From the NCBI RefSeq assembly GCF_014858725.1, contig NZ_AQGV01000012.1, positions 186,001 through 250,000 on the forward strand: a DNA stretch of 64,000 bases, given 5' to 3'. The stretch is from Pseudoalteromonas aurantia 208. GTDB lineage: Bacteria; Pseudomonadota; Gammaproteobacteria; Enterobacterales; Alteromonadaceae. Below, in pieces: positions 47,366 to 58,400 of this stretch. Under the pieces are notes generated by a model. It did not search any database and was not told where the DNA came from. It worked only from the letters and a program-made list of their open reading frames with translations. Each line of letters starts with the position of its first letter. Position 1 is the stretch's first letter. The position numbers were made by a program, and so were the translations under genes.

Positions 47366-48913
47366 TTATACCTTAAATGTTAGGAGCATACCATTGACCT
47401 TCTCTGCGCTATTGACCAGTTTTGCGGCATCTTCAGCGACTTTATAGCTTAACTGTAAATTCTCTTCACCATGATTGCTGATGGTATTAATATTGGTATT
47501 AATGTCAGTACTCACAGCTTGTTGTTGCTCAGCCGCCGCGGAAATCTCGAGCGCAGAGTTGGCAATGTCAGTTATTTGATTATAAATAGTTTCCAGCGCT
47601 TCTTGGCTTGCTTGGCTCGCTTGTACACAGTTGTCAGCTCGGTCTTTGGTCGATTGCATGACTTTTGACCAGTTGTGTAATGTATCTTGGATTTCTTTAA
47701 TCGAGTTATAAATATGGCTGGTGGCATTTTGTGTACGTGATGAAAGTGCGCGTACTTCATCTGCGACAACAGCAAATCCTCGGCCATGTTCGCCTGCGCG
47801 TGCGGCTTCAATGGCTGCATTTAATGCGAGTAAATTTGTTTGTTCAGCAATTCCTTCGATTTCGGTCATGACTTGGCCAATTTTATCAGCTTCATTTGCG
47901 AGTGTAGTTGCTGTTTGCGCTGCTTCATCAACTTGGTTGGCCAAAGAGCTCACCATACTGGCATTATCAGTCATGGTCGCTTTGATATCATTGCAATGTG
48001 CTTGAGTTGTATCGACCTTTGTGGCAGTTTCACTGGTGCTATGAGATATTTCGCCAATTGTTACACTCATTTGAGACATCGCGGTGGCCATAGAGCTCAA
48101 CCGTTGGCTTTGTGCTTTTATTCCTTGCTCGGTATGACTGGATTTTTCATCTAAGCTGGTGGCAATACCCTTAAAGGTAATGGTGGAATCTTGCATTCGA
48201 CCGAGCACAGTGCGTAACTTGGCCTGCAGCATACCTTGGTTGTATTTTGCAATGCTAAAAGGGGCATGCCCATCGTAAATATACCGAGAGACGGAATCAA
48301 ATTCAGCACGTTGTTTGGCCAATTGGGCGGGTGTAACTATAAGCTCATCGTAGTTTATAAAGAGCAATGATAAGAGTAATACACTGGTAATGATTGCGCT
48401 AAGCCACCCCGCTTGTAAGGTAAGCAAAATAAGGCTCGATAAAATCGCAAATATACTGATAGTTTGTCGCACTCCGATGTTTTCACGCCAATGCCATACC
48501 TGTTTACCCGCATTGATGGCCGTGTATAAGCGTTGTGCCCGTTGCTTTAATTGTTCAGAAGGTTTGACGCGCACAGATTGGTAGCCGACCAATTGGCCTC
48601 GTTCAAAAATCGGAGTGACAAAAGCATCGACCCAATAATAGCGACCATCTTTACAACGATTTTTTACGACTCCCCGCCATGAATGCCCCTCTTTGAGTTT
48701 TTCCCACAGTTCTTTAAATGCTGCTTTGGGCATATCAGGGTGGCGCACTATGTTGTGATTTTTCCCTACGAGTTCATCCTCAGAAAACCCAGAGATAGCG
48801 CAAAAAGCTTCATTTGCGTACGTTGTTACGCCTCTTAAATCTGTTGTTGATACGAGTTGCTGAGAGTCGTCAAATGTGACCTCTTCATTCGTGATTGATT
48901 GCCCTCGACGCAT
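47366..48913 (-). CDS. Aer-like PAS-containing chemoreceptor
   Basis: From the ATG at 48913 (GGAG 6 bp upstream; another ATG at 48925 overlaps that site) the product is 515 residues. N-terminal PAS domain with [19 protein letters not shown] and [13 protein letters not shown], nearly as in E. coli Aer; two closely spaced membrane segments (about 155-190) and no periplasmic domain; then the signalling domain ([32 protein letters not shown]). Aer senses redox state through FAD. It is a single-gene unit divergent from the dehydrogenase. Confidence 0.93.
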   Translation of the reverse strand: MRRGQSITNEEVTFDDSQQLVSTTDLRGVTTYANEAFCAISGFSEDELVGKNHNIVRHPDMPKAAFKELWEKLKEGHSWRGVVKNRCKDGRYYWVDAFVTPIFERGQLVGYQSVRVKPSEQLKQRAQRLYTAINAGKQVWHWRENIGVRQTISIFAILSSLILLTLQAGWLSAIITSVLLLSLLFINYDELIVTPAQLAKQRAEFDSVSRYIYDGHAPFSIAKYNQGMLQAKLRTVLGRMQDSTITFKGIATSLDEKSSHTEQGIKAQSQRLSSMATAMSQMSVTIGEISHSTSETATKVDTTQAHCNDIKATMTDNASMVSSLANQVDEAAQTATTLANEADKIGQVMTEIEGIAEQTNLLALNAAIEAARAGEHGRGFAVVADEVRALSSRTQNATSHIYNSIKEIQDTLHNWSKVMQSTKDRADNCVQASQASQEALETIYNQITDIANSALEISAAAEQQQAVSTDINTNINTISNHGEENLQLSYKVAEDAAKLVNSAEKVNGMLLTFKV

Positions 48914-48992
48914 GTTTTTCTCCATAGGGAATACACAGAAATTATGTTAGATTATAGCCAGTTATAACAATAGGTAAAAGTTAGGAATAACA

Positions 48993-49934
48993 ATGAATGA
49001 GACAACCCAAACCTATGGCGTATACCAATTTGGTAACGCAGATGCTTTAACCAATATTTCACAGACTCTATCACATCTTGGTGCGGAAGATGTTCGAATT
49101 AAGGTGATCAGCAGCAGTGTTAATCCAATTGACGTAAAAACGCGGATGGGGTTAGGCTTTGTGGCTAAAAATAAAGCACCTGAGGCGTTCATGGCTTTAG
49201 GGTATGATGTATTTGGTGTGGTTGAGAATGTTGGTAAAAATGTCTCTGACGTTCAGGTTGGCCAGCACATTATTGCTATGGCAGGGTTTGCTCATTCGCC
49301 TGGGTGTTATTCGACTCATGTTCATGCTAATCAAAGTGAGTTAATTGTTGTTGGTGCGCAAGAAAACCCACGGATTGCCGGTCTATGTTTGGCAGGTTTG
49401 ACAGCGTGGCAGGCATTACAGAAACTTATGCATCATAAAGACAAGCCATTGTTTATTAATGCGTCAACGGGTGGGGTAGGCCATTTAGCGATTCAAATTG
49501 CGAAAATGCTAGACTTTGATGTTGTGGCGCTGAGTGCTCGTGCTTCTCATCAGTTATTACAGGCGCTTGATGTCAGTGTTATGAGTTACGACACGTTTTA
49601 TGACAGTGCGCAGCATAACTGTTCCTTGCTCGATTTAGTCGGCGGCGAATGTGGTTTGCAATTACTAGAGCATATAAAGAAGGGCAATTCAGTTGTAACG
49701 GTACCTACTTTGTCAAAAGATGTGATGTGCACTAAAGCAGAGAGTCTTGGTATTAACGCAAGTGGTATTGTTGTTAGCGCTAATAGAGCGGACTTAAAAG
49801 CGCTATATAGTGCATATCAAACTGGAGAGATTCGAGTGCATGAAGATAAAACATTTTGTTTAGACGATATATCTGGGGCCCATAGTTATATGGAGCAAGG
49901 TAACTATTGCGGAAAAATTATAATTACCGCTTGA
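48993..49934 (+). CDS. Medium-chain dehydrogenase/reductase (quinone oxidoreductase-like)
   Basis: 313 residues. GroES-like N-terminus (VISSSVNPIDVKTRMG, GYDVFGVVENVGKNVSDVQVG) and a Rossmann domain with NASTGGVGHLAIQIAK. The catalytic zinc ligands of alcohol dehydrogenases are not evident, placing it with NADPH:quinone reductase-like enzymes. The substrate is unknown. It lies 60 bp upstream of gshA and might be co-transcribed. Confidence 0.85.
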   Translation: MNETTQTYGVYQFGNADALTNISQTLSHLGAEDVRIKVISSSVNPIDVKTRMGLGFVAKNKAPEAFMALGYDVFGVVENVGKNVSDVQVGQHIIAMAGFAHSPGCYSTHVHANQSELIVVGAQENPRIAGLCLAGLTAWQALQKLMHHKDKPLFINASTGGVGHLAIQIAKMLDFDVVALSARASHQLLQALDVSVMSYDTFYDSAQHNCSLLDLVGGECGLQLLEHIKKGNSVVTVPTLSKDVMCTKAESLGINASGIVVSANRADLKALYSAYQTGEIRVHEDKTFCLDDISGAHSYMEQGNYCGKIIITA

Positions 49935-49994
49935 GTATTTACACAATTGACCCCATTGAGATGACATTGCCCGTATTGGCTTGAGGATACCTTT

Positions 49995-51572
49995 TTGATT
50001 ACTACAGAACTTAAAACACGATTAGACACTTTATCTCAGCCTAAGCATAAGCATGCAATTAAAGGCATAAAACGAGGCATTGAGCGCGAGGCGCTAAGAA
50101 TTAAAGCAAGTGGCAAAATAGCTCAAACTTCGCACCCAGAGGGAGCGGGTCACCCGCTAACGCATAATAGTATTACGACAGATTTCTCTGAATCATTACT
50201 CGAGTTTATTACACCTGCTGGCGAAAATGCAGAAGAGACGTTGGCACAACTTCGCGACTTGCAAAAGTTCACTTTAGAGCATATGGGCGATGAGCTGTTG
50301 TGGCCGATGAGTATGCCGTGTTTTATTAACGATGAAAATGACATAGCCTTGGCGCAATTCGGCAACTCTAATATTGGCCGTATGAAAACATTGTATCGCG
50401 AAGGGTTAAAAAATCGCTACGGTAGTATGATGCAAGCCATTGCTGGCGTGCATTTTAATATGTCGTTTCCAGACTCATTATGGCAAAGCTTACAAGAGCT
50501 CCATGATGACAAGCAGCCCAAACAAGCATTTATCTCGGAACAGTACCTTGGTTTGATCCGCAACTTTAAGCGAGAAATGTGGCTTGTGAGCTATTTATTT
50601 GGTGCATCACCTTCTTTGTGTAGCTCTTTCTTACAAGGTAATGACAGTGCTTTACCATTTGAAAAAATTGGTAAAGGTACGTTATATCTTGAACATGGCA
50701 CGGCATTGCGCCTTGGCGATCTTGGTTATACGAATAGTGCCCAATCGTCATTGAAAGTGACGTATAACAATTTAGATGAGTATATTGCGGGTTTACGTTC
50801 AGCAATTCATTGTCACTCAGACTTATACGGTGAGTTAACTGATTACAAAAGTGATAACCCAAAACAGTTAAATAAAAATATTCTGCAAATAGAGAATGAA
50901 TTTTACTCACCTGTTAGGCCAAAGCGCAACAGCGAAAGTGGTGAAACACCTTCTCAAGCATTAGCGAAAGGCGGCATTGAGTACATTGAGATCAGAGCGC
51001 TTGATGTTAACCCTTTTGCTGATACCGGTATTGATATTGAGCAGATCCGATTTTTAGATGTATTTTTGACGTATTGCTTATTGAAAGCATCACCAGAAAT
51101 GGATTGGGATGAACAGCAACTAACGCAGGTCAATTTACAAAATGTGGTGAATCAAGGTAGAAATCCAGATTTGGTGTTGAAACAAGCATCGCACACAGTG
51201 AACATTACTAAATGGGCGACGCAAATATTTACGGATCTTGCGGCGGTTGCAAAGTACATGGACAGCGCGTGTGACACGTTAGATTACTCTAATACAATTG
51301 CAAAGTTGAGCGCTTGGGTGACAGATAGTTCGCTTACGTATTCAGGTAGATTAATTGGGCTATTGAAAAGTGAACAACAAGATGCTGGTGTGATGGCGCT
51401 GTCGCTTGCACACACATATAAAGCAGCGTCAAAGCAGCAGCCGTATAGTGTTTATAACGAACAAATGCTGCTCAATGAGGCAGCTAAATCTAAAGAAAAA
51501 GAGCAAGCAGTCAGTAACGATGACCAGTTGTCTTTTAGTGCTTTTTTAGATGATTATTTTTCCAAAGCGTAG
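49995..51572 (+). CDS. gshA: Glutamate-cysteine ligase
   Basis: 525 residues, close to the 518 of E. coli GshA. Conserved segments: KGIKRGIEREALRI, HNSITTDFSESLLEFITP, WPMSMPCFI, GRMKTLYREGLKNRYG and IEYIEIRALDVNPF. It makes gamma-glutamylcysteine, the first step of glutathione synthesis. The start is a TTG at 49995; E. coli gshA also uses TTG. No better ATG or GTG is near. Confidence 0.95.
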   Translation: MITTELKTRLDTLSQPKHKHAIKGIKRGIEREALRIKASGKIAQTSHPEGAGHPLTHNSITTDFSESLLEFITPAGENAEETLAQLRDLQKFTLEHMGDELLWPMSMPCFINDENDIALAQFGNSNIGRMKTLYREGLKNRYGSMMQAIAGVHFNMSFPDSLWQSLQELHDDKQPKQAFISEQYLGLIRNFKREMWLVSYLFGASPSLCSSFLQGNDSALPFEKIGKGTLYLEHGTALRLGDLGYTNSAQSSLKVTYNNLDEYIAGLRSAIHCHSDLYGELTDYKSDNPKQLNKNILQIENEFYSPVRPKRNSESGETPSQALAKGGIEYIEIRALDVNPFADTGIDIEQIRFLDVFLTYCLLKASPEMDWDEQQLTQVNLQNVVNQGRNPDLVLKQASHTVNITKWATQIFTDLAAVAKYMDSACDTLDYSNTIAKLSAWVTDSSLTYSGRLIGLLKSEQQDAGVMALSLAHTYKAASKQQPYSVYNEQMLLNEAAKSKEKEQAVSNDDQLSFSAFLDDYFSKA

Positions 51573-51574
51573 GC

Positions 51575-51603
51575 AAAAAAAAGCGTAGCTCAAAGGGCTA
51601 CGC
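51575..51603 (-). terminator. Intrinsic terminator, stronger on the minus strand
   Basis: GCGTAGC (51583-51589) and GCTACGC (51597-51603) form a perfect 7-bp stem. On the minus strand it is followed by eight T (complement of 51582-51575). On the plus strand, after gshA, only AAATATA follows. No annotated minus-strand gene ends here. Confidence 0.7.
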
Positions 51604-51629
51604 AAATATAAATCAGGGATGAAACAATG

Positions 51630-51665
51630 CTAAACTACTGCATTCATAAGGTAAGACTTAGCCAT
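51630..51665 (-). CDS. Possible 11-residue peptide upstream of the minus-strand terminator
   Basis: ATG at 51665 (minus) to TAG at 51630-51632 encodes MAKSYLMNAVV. It ends 27 bp before a minus-strand terminator with an eight-T tract. A GGA lies about 11 bases upstream of the ATG, a weak ribosome-binding site. With no other gene for that terminator, a short transcript (small RNA or micropeptide mRNA) is possible. No promoter was clear. Unproven. Confidence 0.25.
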   Translation of the reverse strand: MAKSYLMNAVV

Positions 51666-51840
51666 TTCAAAAAAGTTCCAAATTAAAATAAATAAATTCA
51701 TTATTTAACATACGTAACCTTTGTGTGTGTTTGATAGTCTTAATATTTGTTTTTGTTGTATAAAAATTTTCTGTGCAATAGATTAATTCCCCCAATATTT
51801 TTTATATTAACAATTACAGGTTATTTTTGTCGTATTAACT

Positions 51841-51869
51841 TTGCGCATTTACTTCGTTGTCCCTATAAA
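51841..51869 (+). promoter_or_regulatory. Probable sigma-70 promoter of the YD-repeat toxin locus
   Basis: TTGCGC (51841-51846), a 17-bp spacer and TATAAA (51864-51869), giving a leader of about 150 nt before the first large gene. Confidence 0.55.
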
Positions 51870-51932
51870 GTAAAATCCCGTCCCCTAAAAAATCACGTTT
51901 CAAATACAGTTTTTGTATAAAGAGAGTCACGT

Positions 51933-52034
51933 ATGTTACCGCAATGTATCGCCAGAGCACGCAAGTGCTTGTATTTATTTGATAATAGATGGGCCGTAAA
52001 TCTAGCTTCATTTAAGGAAAGTGTTAATGTTTAG
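51933..52034 (+). CDS. Possible 33-residue upstream ORF overlapping the next start
   Basis: ATG at 51933, preceded by AGAGAG, to TAG at 52032-52034, encoding MLPQCIARARKCLYLF and on. It runs over the ATG at 52027 of the Ig-like gene in a different frame, a layout that can couple translation. It holds two Cys and basic residues, with no recognised family. It may be chance. Confidence 0.25.
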   Translation: MLPQCIARARKCLYLFDNRWAVNLASFKESVNV

Positions 52035-55000
52035 AGTGTTAACATTGAGTGGGTTTTTGCTCTTTTCACACATTGCATTTGCAATACAATCACCTTCATT
52101 GAATGTGTCAAACACCTCTATTTATGCAGGGGATACAATTCAGCTTTCTTGGTCAAAACCAGCAAGTACAGCGTACTTTCATTTATGGGTGGTTAAGCCC
52201 GGACACGGCGCATTAGCGTTTAGAAGAAATTATACGGGTACATCATTTAGTCGGTGGATCCAAAACTTCCCGGGAACCCATACATTTTATGTTGAAGCCT
52301 GTGATGGTAAAGGGGCTTGTGCAACTTCAAATAGTGTTGGTGTGCGTATGTCTGAGCGAACGGCTCCATCAGCACCCACTATAGTAGGGCCTGCTTATCA
52401 TGAGTATCGGGGCACGTATAGTTATTGGTGGAATAACCCCGGTGGAGATGTTAGCTCATATCAAGTTGAAAAAAGCTGGAAACCTGATAGAACGGGTAAT
52501 GCTTCAGTTAACACGGTAACATACAGTGGCACGAGTTACTCTGAAACCTTCACAGAGCCAGGTACTTATGTGGCAAAGGTACGTGCTTGTAATAGTGTTG
52601 GCTGTAGTGGTTGGAGTAATAATGAGGTCAATATTATTCGTCCTCATTGGAAACCAAACCAAACGGTCGCCAATGGACCCAGTTCTTCATCAACAGGCCA
52701 GTTTCAGTTAACCTGGTCGAAACCATGGGGACATGGTATTAATAACTACATAGTTGAACGCGCCGCTAATGGTGGTGGTTTTGGGGTTGTGCAATCTGGT
52801 GCAAGTATGAGTATGCATCAGTCATTATCAAATGGTACCTATACCTATCGCATTAATGTGTGTAATGAAGATAATGTGTGTTCTGATTTTGGTCCAACAA
52901 AGCAAGTGGTTGTTGATATTCCGCCACCGCCGCCAAGTGCCCCGAGTGAACCAGATGTCGCCTGGGATTTATATCACCCACAAGGTGGCAGTATTCGAGT
53001 ACATGTACCCTCTATTAGTGGTGCGACGTCATATACGATTTATAACGACACCACCACATCCGGCAGAGCCAAATCAATAAATGTAGGGACTGGTTGGACA
53101 ACTGTTCCTGCTGTGGGGGTTGGGGCTAACTATATTCGAATTGCTGCATGTAATCGCTCAGGCTGCAGTGAAAGTGTGCCAAGACGAGTGGTTATTTTTA
53201 GTGCGCCACATTCAGTTGCACCTTCGATAGATAAATCGATTGCCAACAAAAACGACAGTGTGACTATTTCATGGGGTTTACCTGCAGGCACAATTTGGTC
53301 TGGTGCTTATTTTAAAGTGCACTGTAGAACACGTGCCCATGGGGATGTGTGTAATCAAACTATTCCCTATCAGGGCAGCTCGAAGCAAACCTCATTTTCC
53401 CATACGTTTACAGCCAGTCATGTTGCAGGGTATGACATACAAGTATTATCGTGTAATGAATCTGATAGTCATTGTAGTACAGGTGGAACAGGTACTGTAC
53501 ATGTGTTACCTCAAGTGCATGGGCACCCAAAATTCAATTTAGGCCATGATTTTTACTATCCAATAAATAGCGATATCCCATTAATATTATCGTCAGGAAT
53601 AGATGGGGCAGATAGCTTTGCTGCGTCAGTTAATGGCAGTATAGTAAAATACCTTCCCGGATCTGGTATTGGGGCGATACGAATTGGCACGATAGGTAAT
53701 CATCAACTAAGTATGCGTGCCTGTGTTACTGCGCCGTCAGGTAGCCGTCAATGTAGTGCAGACAGTGCGTCACAAAAAGTGGTTTTATTTAACCATAAAC
53801 CGACTGCGGTCACGGTTGAACTGTCAAATAACACACCTGGTTTGGGTCAAGCAACCACATTAAAGTGGCGAGCACCTTCAGATATGATTTGGGAAAAGTC
53901 GTATTTTAAAGTGCATTGTGTGAATGGAGCTGGGGTTGATTTTTGTGGTAAACGCATTAACTACAGAGGCGATATGCCCGCTGACTTTACCGAGTCGTTA
54001 ACGTTTAATAAGCATGGTACGTATTCAATCAGTGTAAAGGCATGTAATAAAACTACGGCTTACTGCAGTACTTCGAATACTTTACAGGCGAACTTGCTGC
54101 CTGCAGTACACGGAGACCCAGGATATAATGTCGGATGGGATTTTTATTACCCGCTTAATAGTGAAATAAAGGTTGCTATTCCACAGGCGATAGCTGGGGC
54201 AGAGAGCTTTGCTCTATATTATTATAAGAGGGATACGGCACCAGTTAAAATTGCGCAAGTGCCGGTGACGCAAAGCACCTACACAATCAAAGCTGATAAA
54301 CTGGGTAAATATACCCTCCAGCTTGCATCATGCGTTGGTGTGGCAAACCCAATTTGTAGTGCACCGAGCATGAAGCGTGGGATTGATGTTTATACAACAC
54401 CAGAATCTGTATTACCTAAGTTAAGCAAGTCACAGGTACGTACTTCAGAGAAGGTAACGTTAACATGGACTCGTCCTGCAGGCACAATTTATGAAAGCGC
54501 AACGTATAAAGTGGTATGTGCGCTTGAAGGCGACCCTGTTAATCATTGTTTGCCAGAAGAACCAATTCGCCAAATCGGTAAGCAAACAACCCATAGCTAT
54601 GAGTTTAGATTAACCAAGTCAGGTGATTATAAAATCCGCGTGCAGTCATGTAATGACGCGCAGCACTGCAGCGCGCAAGGGTATGTTGCATTAAAAGTCA
54701 TACAGTCGGATATACCTGTTCCCGTGGTTGATGCCCCTACACGTACTTTTTTGAATGCAAAAGAGCGCGTTAAATGGGCATTTTCCACGCCACCAAAAAC
54801 GTCATTTGACACCACATTGTTTGTTAAAACCCCAGGTAGTACCGAGCGGGTTAAATTAGCGAGCCAAACACAAAACAAAGCTGGTGAATATACCTATTCA
54901 TTTGATACAGCAGGCACTTACCATTTTTATGCCCAAGCATGTGGCGTGGTTGAAGACCTTAAAGGAATTGTTCCGATCGTCATGAATGATATATTCATTC

Positions 55001-55413
55001 CAATCACGAAGAATACAAGGTCTTCGGCGTTATGTAGTGAACTTGACGCGTCAGAAGTTATTGTTGAAGTGTCAAATGTCGAGTTTCTGTTAACCGTAAA
55101 ACCTAACCTATTAGAGTGGCCTCAAGTCATAGGCGCAACCTCTTATGTGGTACAAATTGCAACCTGTGCACAACCTTGCACAGACACAAGCGGGTTAGTT
55201 TGGGAAACACTCGTGACGACAAACCAAGGTGTGCTAAGCCATGAGTATATGGCTAAACAGGGGGATATCTTTAGAGTTCAGGCATGTTTTAGTGCCAATG
55301 ACTGTACCAGCTGGAGTGGCCCTACTTTGTATACGTCCAAAATTAAAAAGCAGGGCGTGATTTTTATACATACGGACTTATTGGGCAGCCCTGTGGCAGA
55401 GACTCAGGAGTAA
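52027..55413 (+). CDS. Sec-exported multi-domain Ig/FnIII-like protein ending in an RHS motif
   Basis: From the ATG at 52027 (AAGGA 8 bp before it; an in-frame GTG at 52021 is too close to that site) the product is 1128 residues. A signal peptide (cleavage near AFA-I, about 20) is followed by about eleven beta-sandwich modules of 85-100 residues. Most end in a Cys-pair pattern such as VRACNSVGCSGW, EACDGKGACAT or VLSCNESDSHC. Modules in the middle form a larger repeat of about 190 residues, seen by comparing LPQVHGHPKFNLGHDFYYP with LPAVHGDPGYNVGWDFYYP. The last 18 residues, FIHTDLLGSPVAETQE, are an RHS-core motif, which the neighbouring RHS protein lacks. It is probably a surface or periplasmic partner of that toxin protein. 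Confidence 0.85.
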   Translation: MFRVLTLSGFLLFSHIAFAIQSPSLNVSNTSIYAGDTIQLSWSKPASTAYFHLWVVKPGHGALAFRRNYTGTSFSRWIQNFPGTHTFYVEACDGKGACATSNSVGVRMSERTAPSAPTIVGPAYHEYRGTYSYWWNNPGGDVSSYQVEKSWKPDRTGNASVNTVTYSGTSYSETFTEPGTYVAKVRACNSVGCSGWSNNEVNIIRPHWKPNQTVANGPSSSSTGQFQLTWSKPWGHGINNYIVERAANGGGFGVVQSGASMSMHQSLSNGTYTYRINVCNEDNVCSDFGPTKQVVVDIPPPPPSAPSEPDVAWDLYHPQGGSIRVHVPSISGATSYTIYNDTTTSGRAKSINVGTGWTTVPAVGVGANYIRIAACNRSGCSESVPRRVVIFSAPHSVAPSIDKSIANKNDSVTISWGLPAGTIWSGAYFKVHCRTRAHGDVCNQTIPYQGSSKQTSFSHTFTASHVAGYDIQVLSCNESDSHCSTGGTGTVHVLPQVHGHPKFNLGHDFYYPINSDIPLILSSGIDGADSFAASVNGSIVKYLPGSGIGAIRIGTIGNHQLSMRACVTAPSGSRQCSADSASQKVVLFNHKPTAVTVELSNNTPGLGQATTLKWRAPSDMIWEKSYFKVHCVNGAGVDFCGKRINYRGDMPADFTESLTFNKHGTYSISVKACNKTTAYCSTSNTLQANLLPAVHGDPGYNVGWDFYYPLNSEIKVAIPQAIAGAESFALYYYKRDTAPVKIAQVPVTQSTYTIKADKLGKYTLQLASCVGVANPICSAPSMKRGIDVYTTPESVLPKLSKSQVRTSEKVTLTWTRPAGTIYESATYKVVCALEGDPVNHCLPEEPIRQIGKQTTHSYEFRLTKSGDYKIRVQSCNDAQHCSAQGYVALKVIQSDIPVPVVDAPTRTFLNAKERVKWAFSTPPKTSFDTTLFVKTPGSTERVKLASQTQNKAGEYTYSFDTAGTYHFYAQACGVVEDLKGIVPIVMNDIFIPITKNTRSSALCSELDASEVIVEVSNVEFLLTVKPNLLEWPQVIGATSYVVQIATCAQPCTDTSGLVWETLVTTNQGVLSHEYMAKQGDIFRVQACFSANDCTSWSGPTLYTSKIKKQGVIFIHTDLLGSPVAETQE

Positions 55414-55482
55414 TTAAGTATGTTGTCAAATTTACTTAAGAACAATTTATTAAATATTTATATTAAAGGAAGTGAAAGCTCT

Positions 55483-58400
55483 ATGGGGTTTATGAAACGC
55501 AATATAGCGCTGTTATGTATATTTTATATATGGCTTGTTGCATTTACTGGGTTTAATCCGGTACATGCTCTTACAGCATCTGAATATAAAGGAGCGACAG
55601 AAAATTATTCGAAGGTAAAAGGTTACCAATCAGAAGGTGAAAATATTAACTTTCTAAGTGGTAGGCTTAGCTATGAAGTGACAGACGCAGTCATACCTGG
55701 CAGCAATGGAATGGATATTGTCATTTCTCGGAGTTTAAATACCAGTGAACATGTATGGGGATTCAATGGTCAAATTGGCAGTATGAGTAATTGGCGACTC
55801 GAAGTCCCAAGGATAATCATACCAACAGTCCCGCTGGGTATTACCAGAGGGTGGTATTCGATTTGGCCTAGATATGATGAAACTGAATACGACAAATACA
55901 TAGAAAAAACACCGACCACCCGCACAGGTATTTGTAATGACCCTTACCCAGGGGATGGCAGAGCCTCTTATCTAAACAGTGGTGGGATTAAAATAGCCAA
56001 AAAATATTGGTCAGGTATGAAGTTAAAAATACCAGGGCACCCTGAACAGCAATTGTTTAAAAACACGGATTCCGCACGTTACCCTTCGGTAAAATGGGTG
56101 ACGACAAGTGATTGGGTTGCCACATGTACTTCTGATGGCAATGGTTTTATTGTTAAATCACCCCAAGGTATCACGTATACAATTGATATAGTGCAATCTA
56201 TGTATAGTCTAACTGGGATGGCTTACCAATTTAATCATACGGGCAATAATACGTTATTTGCCTCAAAAGTCTCGAATGTTCACGGTTCTGAAGTCACTTA
56301 TGAATACGAAACTCATGGGGGGCTTTTTATGCCGAAAAATCCTGATGGGTTCGTTAAATCTCATTTTGAGTTGCCCTGGATTGAACAAAGACTGGTTTCG
56401 ATTAAGCGTGATTTCGATGTAAATATTACCATTGATTACGATACTTCCTTGGTTGCTTTACCTGGCTCTTGTTTACCTGATGGCAACTGTGAAGAGATTA
56501 TTGTTACACCTGCGGCATTAAACGAACGCATAAAAACCATTAGTATAGAAGATGGAAGCACCTTGTTTTATGGCTATACTAAAAATGATAAAGATAACCG
56601 TCACTATTTAACTTCTTTCAGTAAAGGTGATGAAAAATGGCTATATGGCTATTCAGAAGACAAAAAATCGTATCGTGATGAAGCGCTCTATGAACCAGAT
56701 TATTATGGCCCTAGGTTATTGACCAAAGTGACTCTACCTGGTGGGGGCACCATTGATTATGCTTATAAAGCTTTTAGTAAACTCAGAAATGATCCGTATC
56801 AAGAGAATATCAAGCTACATACCAAAACAATCAATGATGGTGCGGCAGACATTGATACATGGACGTTTAATTATGAAGACACGCAACATGATTCAAAAGA
56901 TGCCATAAAGGTTACAACAACAAGAAACCTAGATACCACCGTTAAAATATTTTCGGATGATAAATCATTTCAACATGGCCGATTACTCAAAGAAAGCACC
57001 ACAAGCTATGATACTAGCGACACGGTGTCTGAGACAAAATCGATAACATATACCTATGCATTAATTGCAGATATTGGCACATTTACCTTTTTGGACTTTC
57101 CTGAAGATTTACCAAAGTCGCTCACTTCAAAGGTTAAATTGACGAAACGAGTTGTTCGCCAAGATGCCAATGATTACACCACAAAGTACCTAACTCATGA
57201 TAACTATGGTAGGCCGACTAAAATACAAGAAACCTTTAACAGTAAGTCGAAATTTACTAAACGGGCATATCTTAATCAAACCGGATCTAAATGGTTATTA
57301 GGTTTACCAACGACTGTCAAAGTGGCAGATGAGGATGTTGATACAAGTTATAAAACAGTATCAGAAACGGTGTATCATGATGCAACAAGTGCTGAAGGTG
57401 CCTATGCTGAATTAGGCTTACCCTATGAGCAAAAGCAATTTGGCCGTTGGGTCAAACGGTTTATCAAGTACGATAGCAAGGGCAACTTAGAAAGAGAAGA
57501 GTACAATGTAGCGAGGACGCAAGGTGAGGGAAATCGGTTTACTGAATATTCAAGGTATAAACATGGTATAGCCCGCACAGTGACGGTACCAGCAAGAGAT
57601 GGTACAGGCAATATAAGCATGTCTCGAATAGTAAACGACAATGGCTGGATCACACAGGAAACAGATTTAAATGGCGTCGTCACGAAATATAGTTACCATA
57701 CTTCGGGCAATATTAAAGGCGTAAACTACACAAAAGATAGCACAACAGGTAATGATTGGTTCGATAAGCGCTATACATGGGACTACACAACGACTGGTAG
57801 CCCAACTCGCACAATACAATATTGTAACTTAGATAACTGTGAAAAAATAGCAGGTTATACCGTTACTGAAACCTATGACGGATTAATGAGACTAAAAACC
57901 GTTGAAAAAACAGATGGTGTTGACACGCGATATAAAAGCTTTACTTATGACAAAAATAATCAGCAAACATTAGAGACATTTTGGTCAGGATCAAGTGGTA
58001 ACTTAAATGGTATTGGTACTACTTACGACGGATTAGGTCGAGTGTATAAAGTTGCTACCAGTGGTTTAGGTGAAGTGGCCTATGACTATCTGGCTAATAA
58101 CAAAGTAACAGTGACAGACGCTAAAAGTTATTCAACCACCAAGACCTATCAGGCTTTTGGTATGCCTGAATATAAAAGTGTGGTGGAAATAGCATCTCCA
58201 GAGAATATCACAACCACGATTGACATAGATGTTTTTGGTACAATGCGCTCAATAGTACAAAGCGGTTTAAATAAAGATAACAAGGCCGTGTCGAGCACGC
58301 AGTCATTGTATTATGATACTTACAATCAATTGTGTTTGACCGTTCGTGAAGATGTGGGTGCCACAGCGTTTTCTAAGAATGCACTGGGTGAAACAAACTG

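Noticed and set aside
55420..55482. Earlier ATG as the start of the RHS protein
   Set aside because: It has a good ribosome-binding site but puts about 25 polar residues before the signal peptide; kept as an alternative, not the main call.
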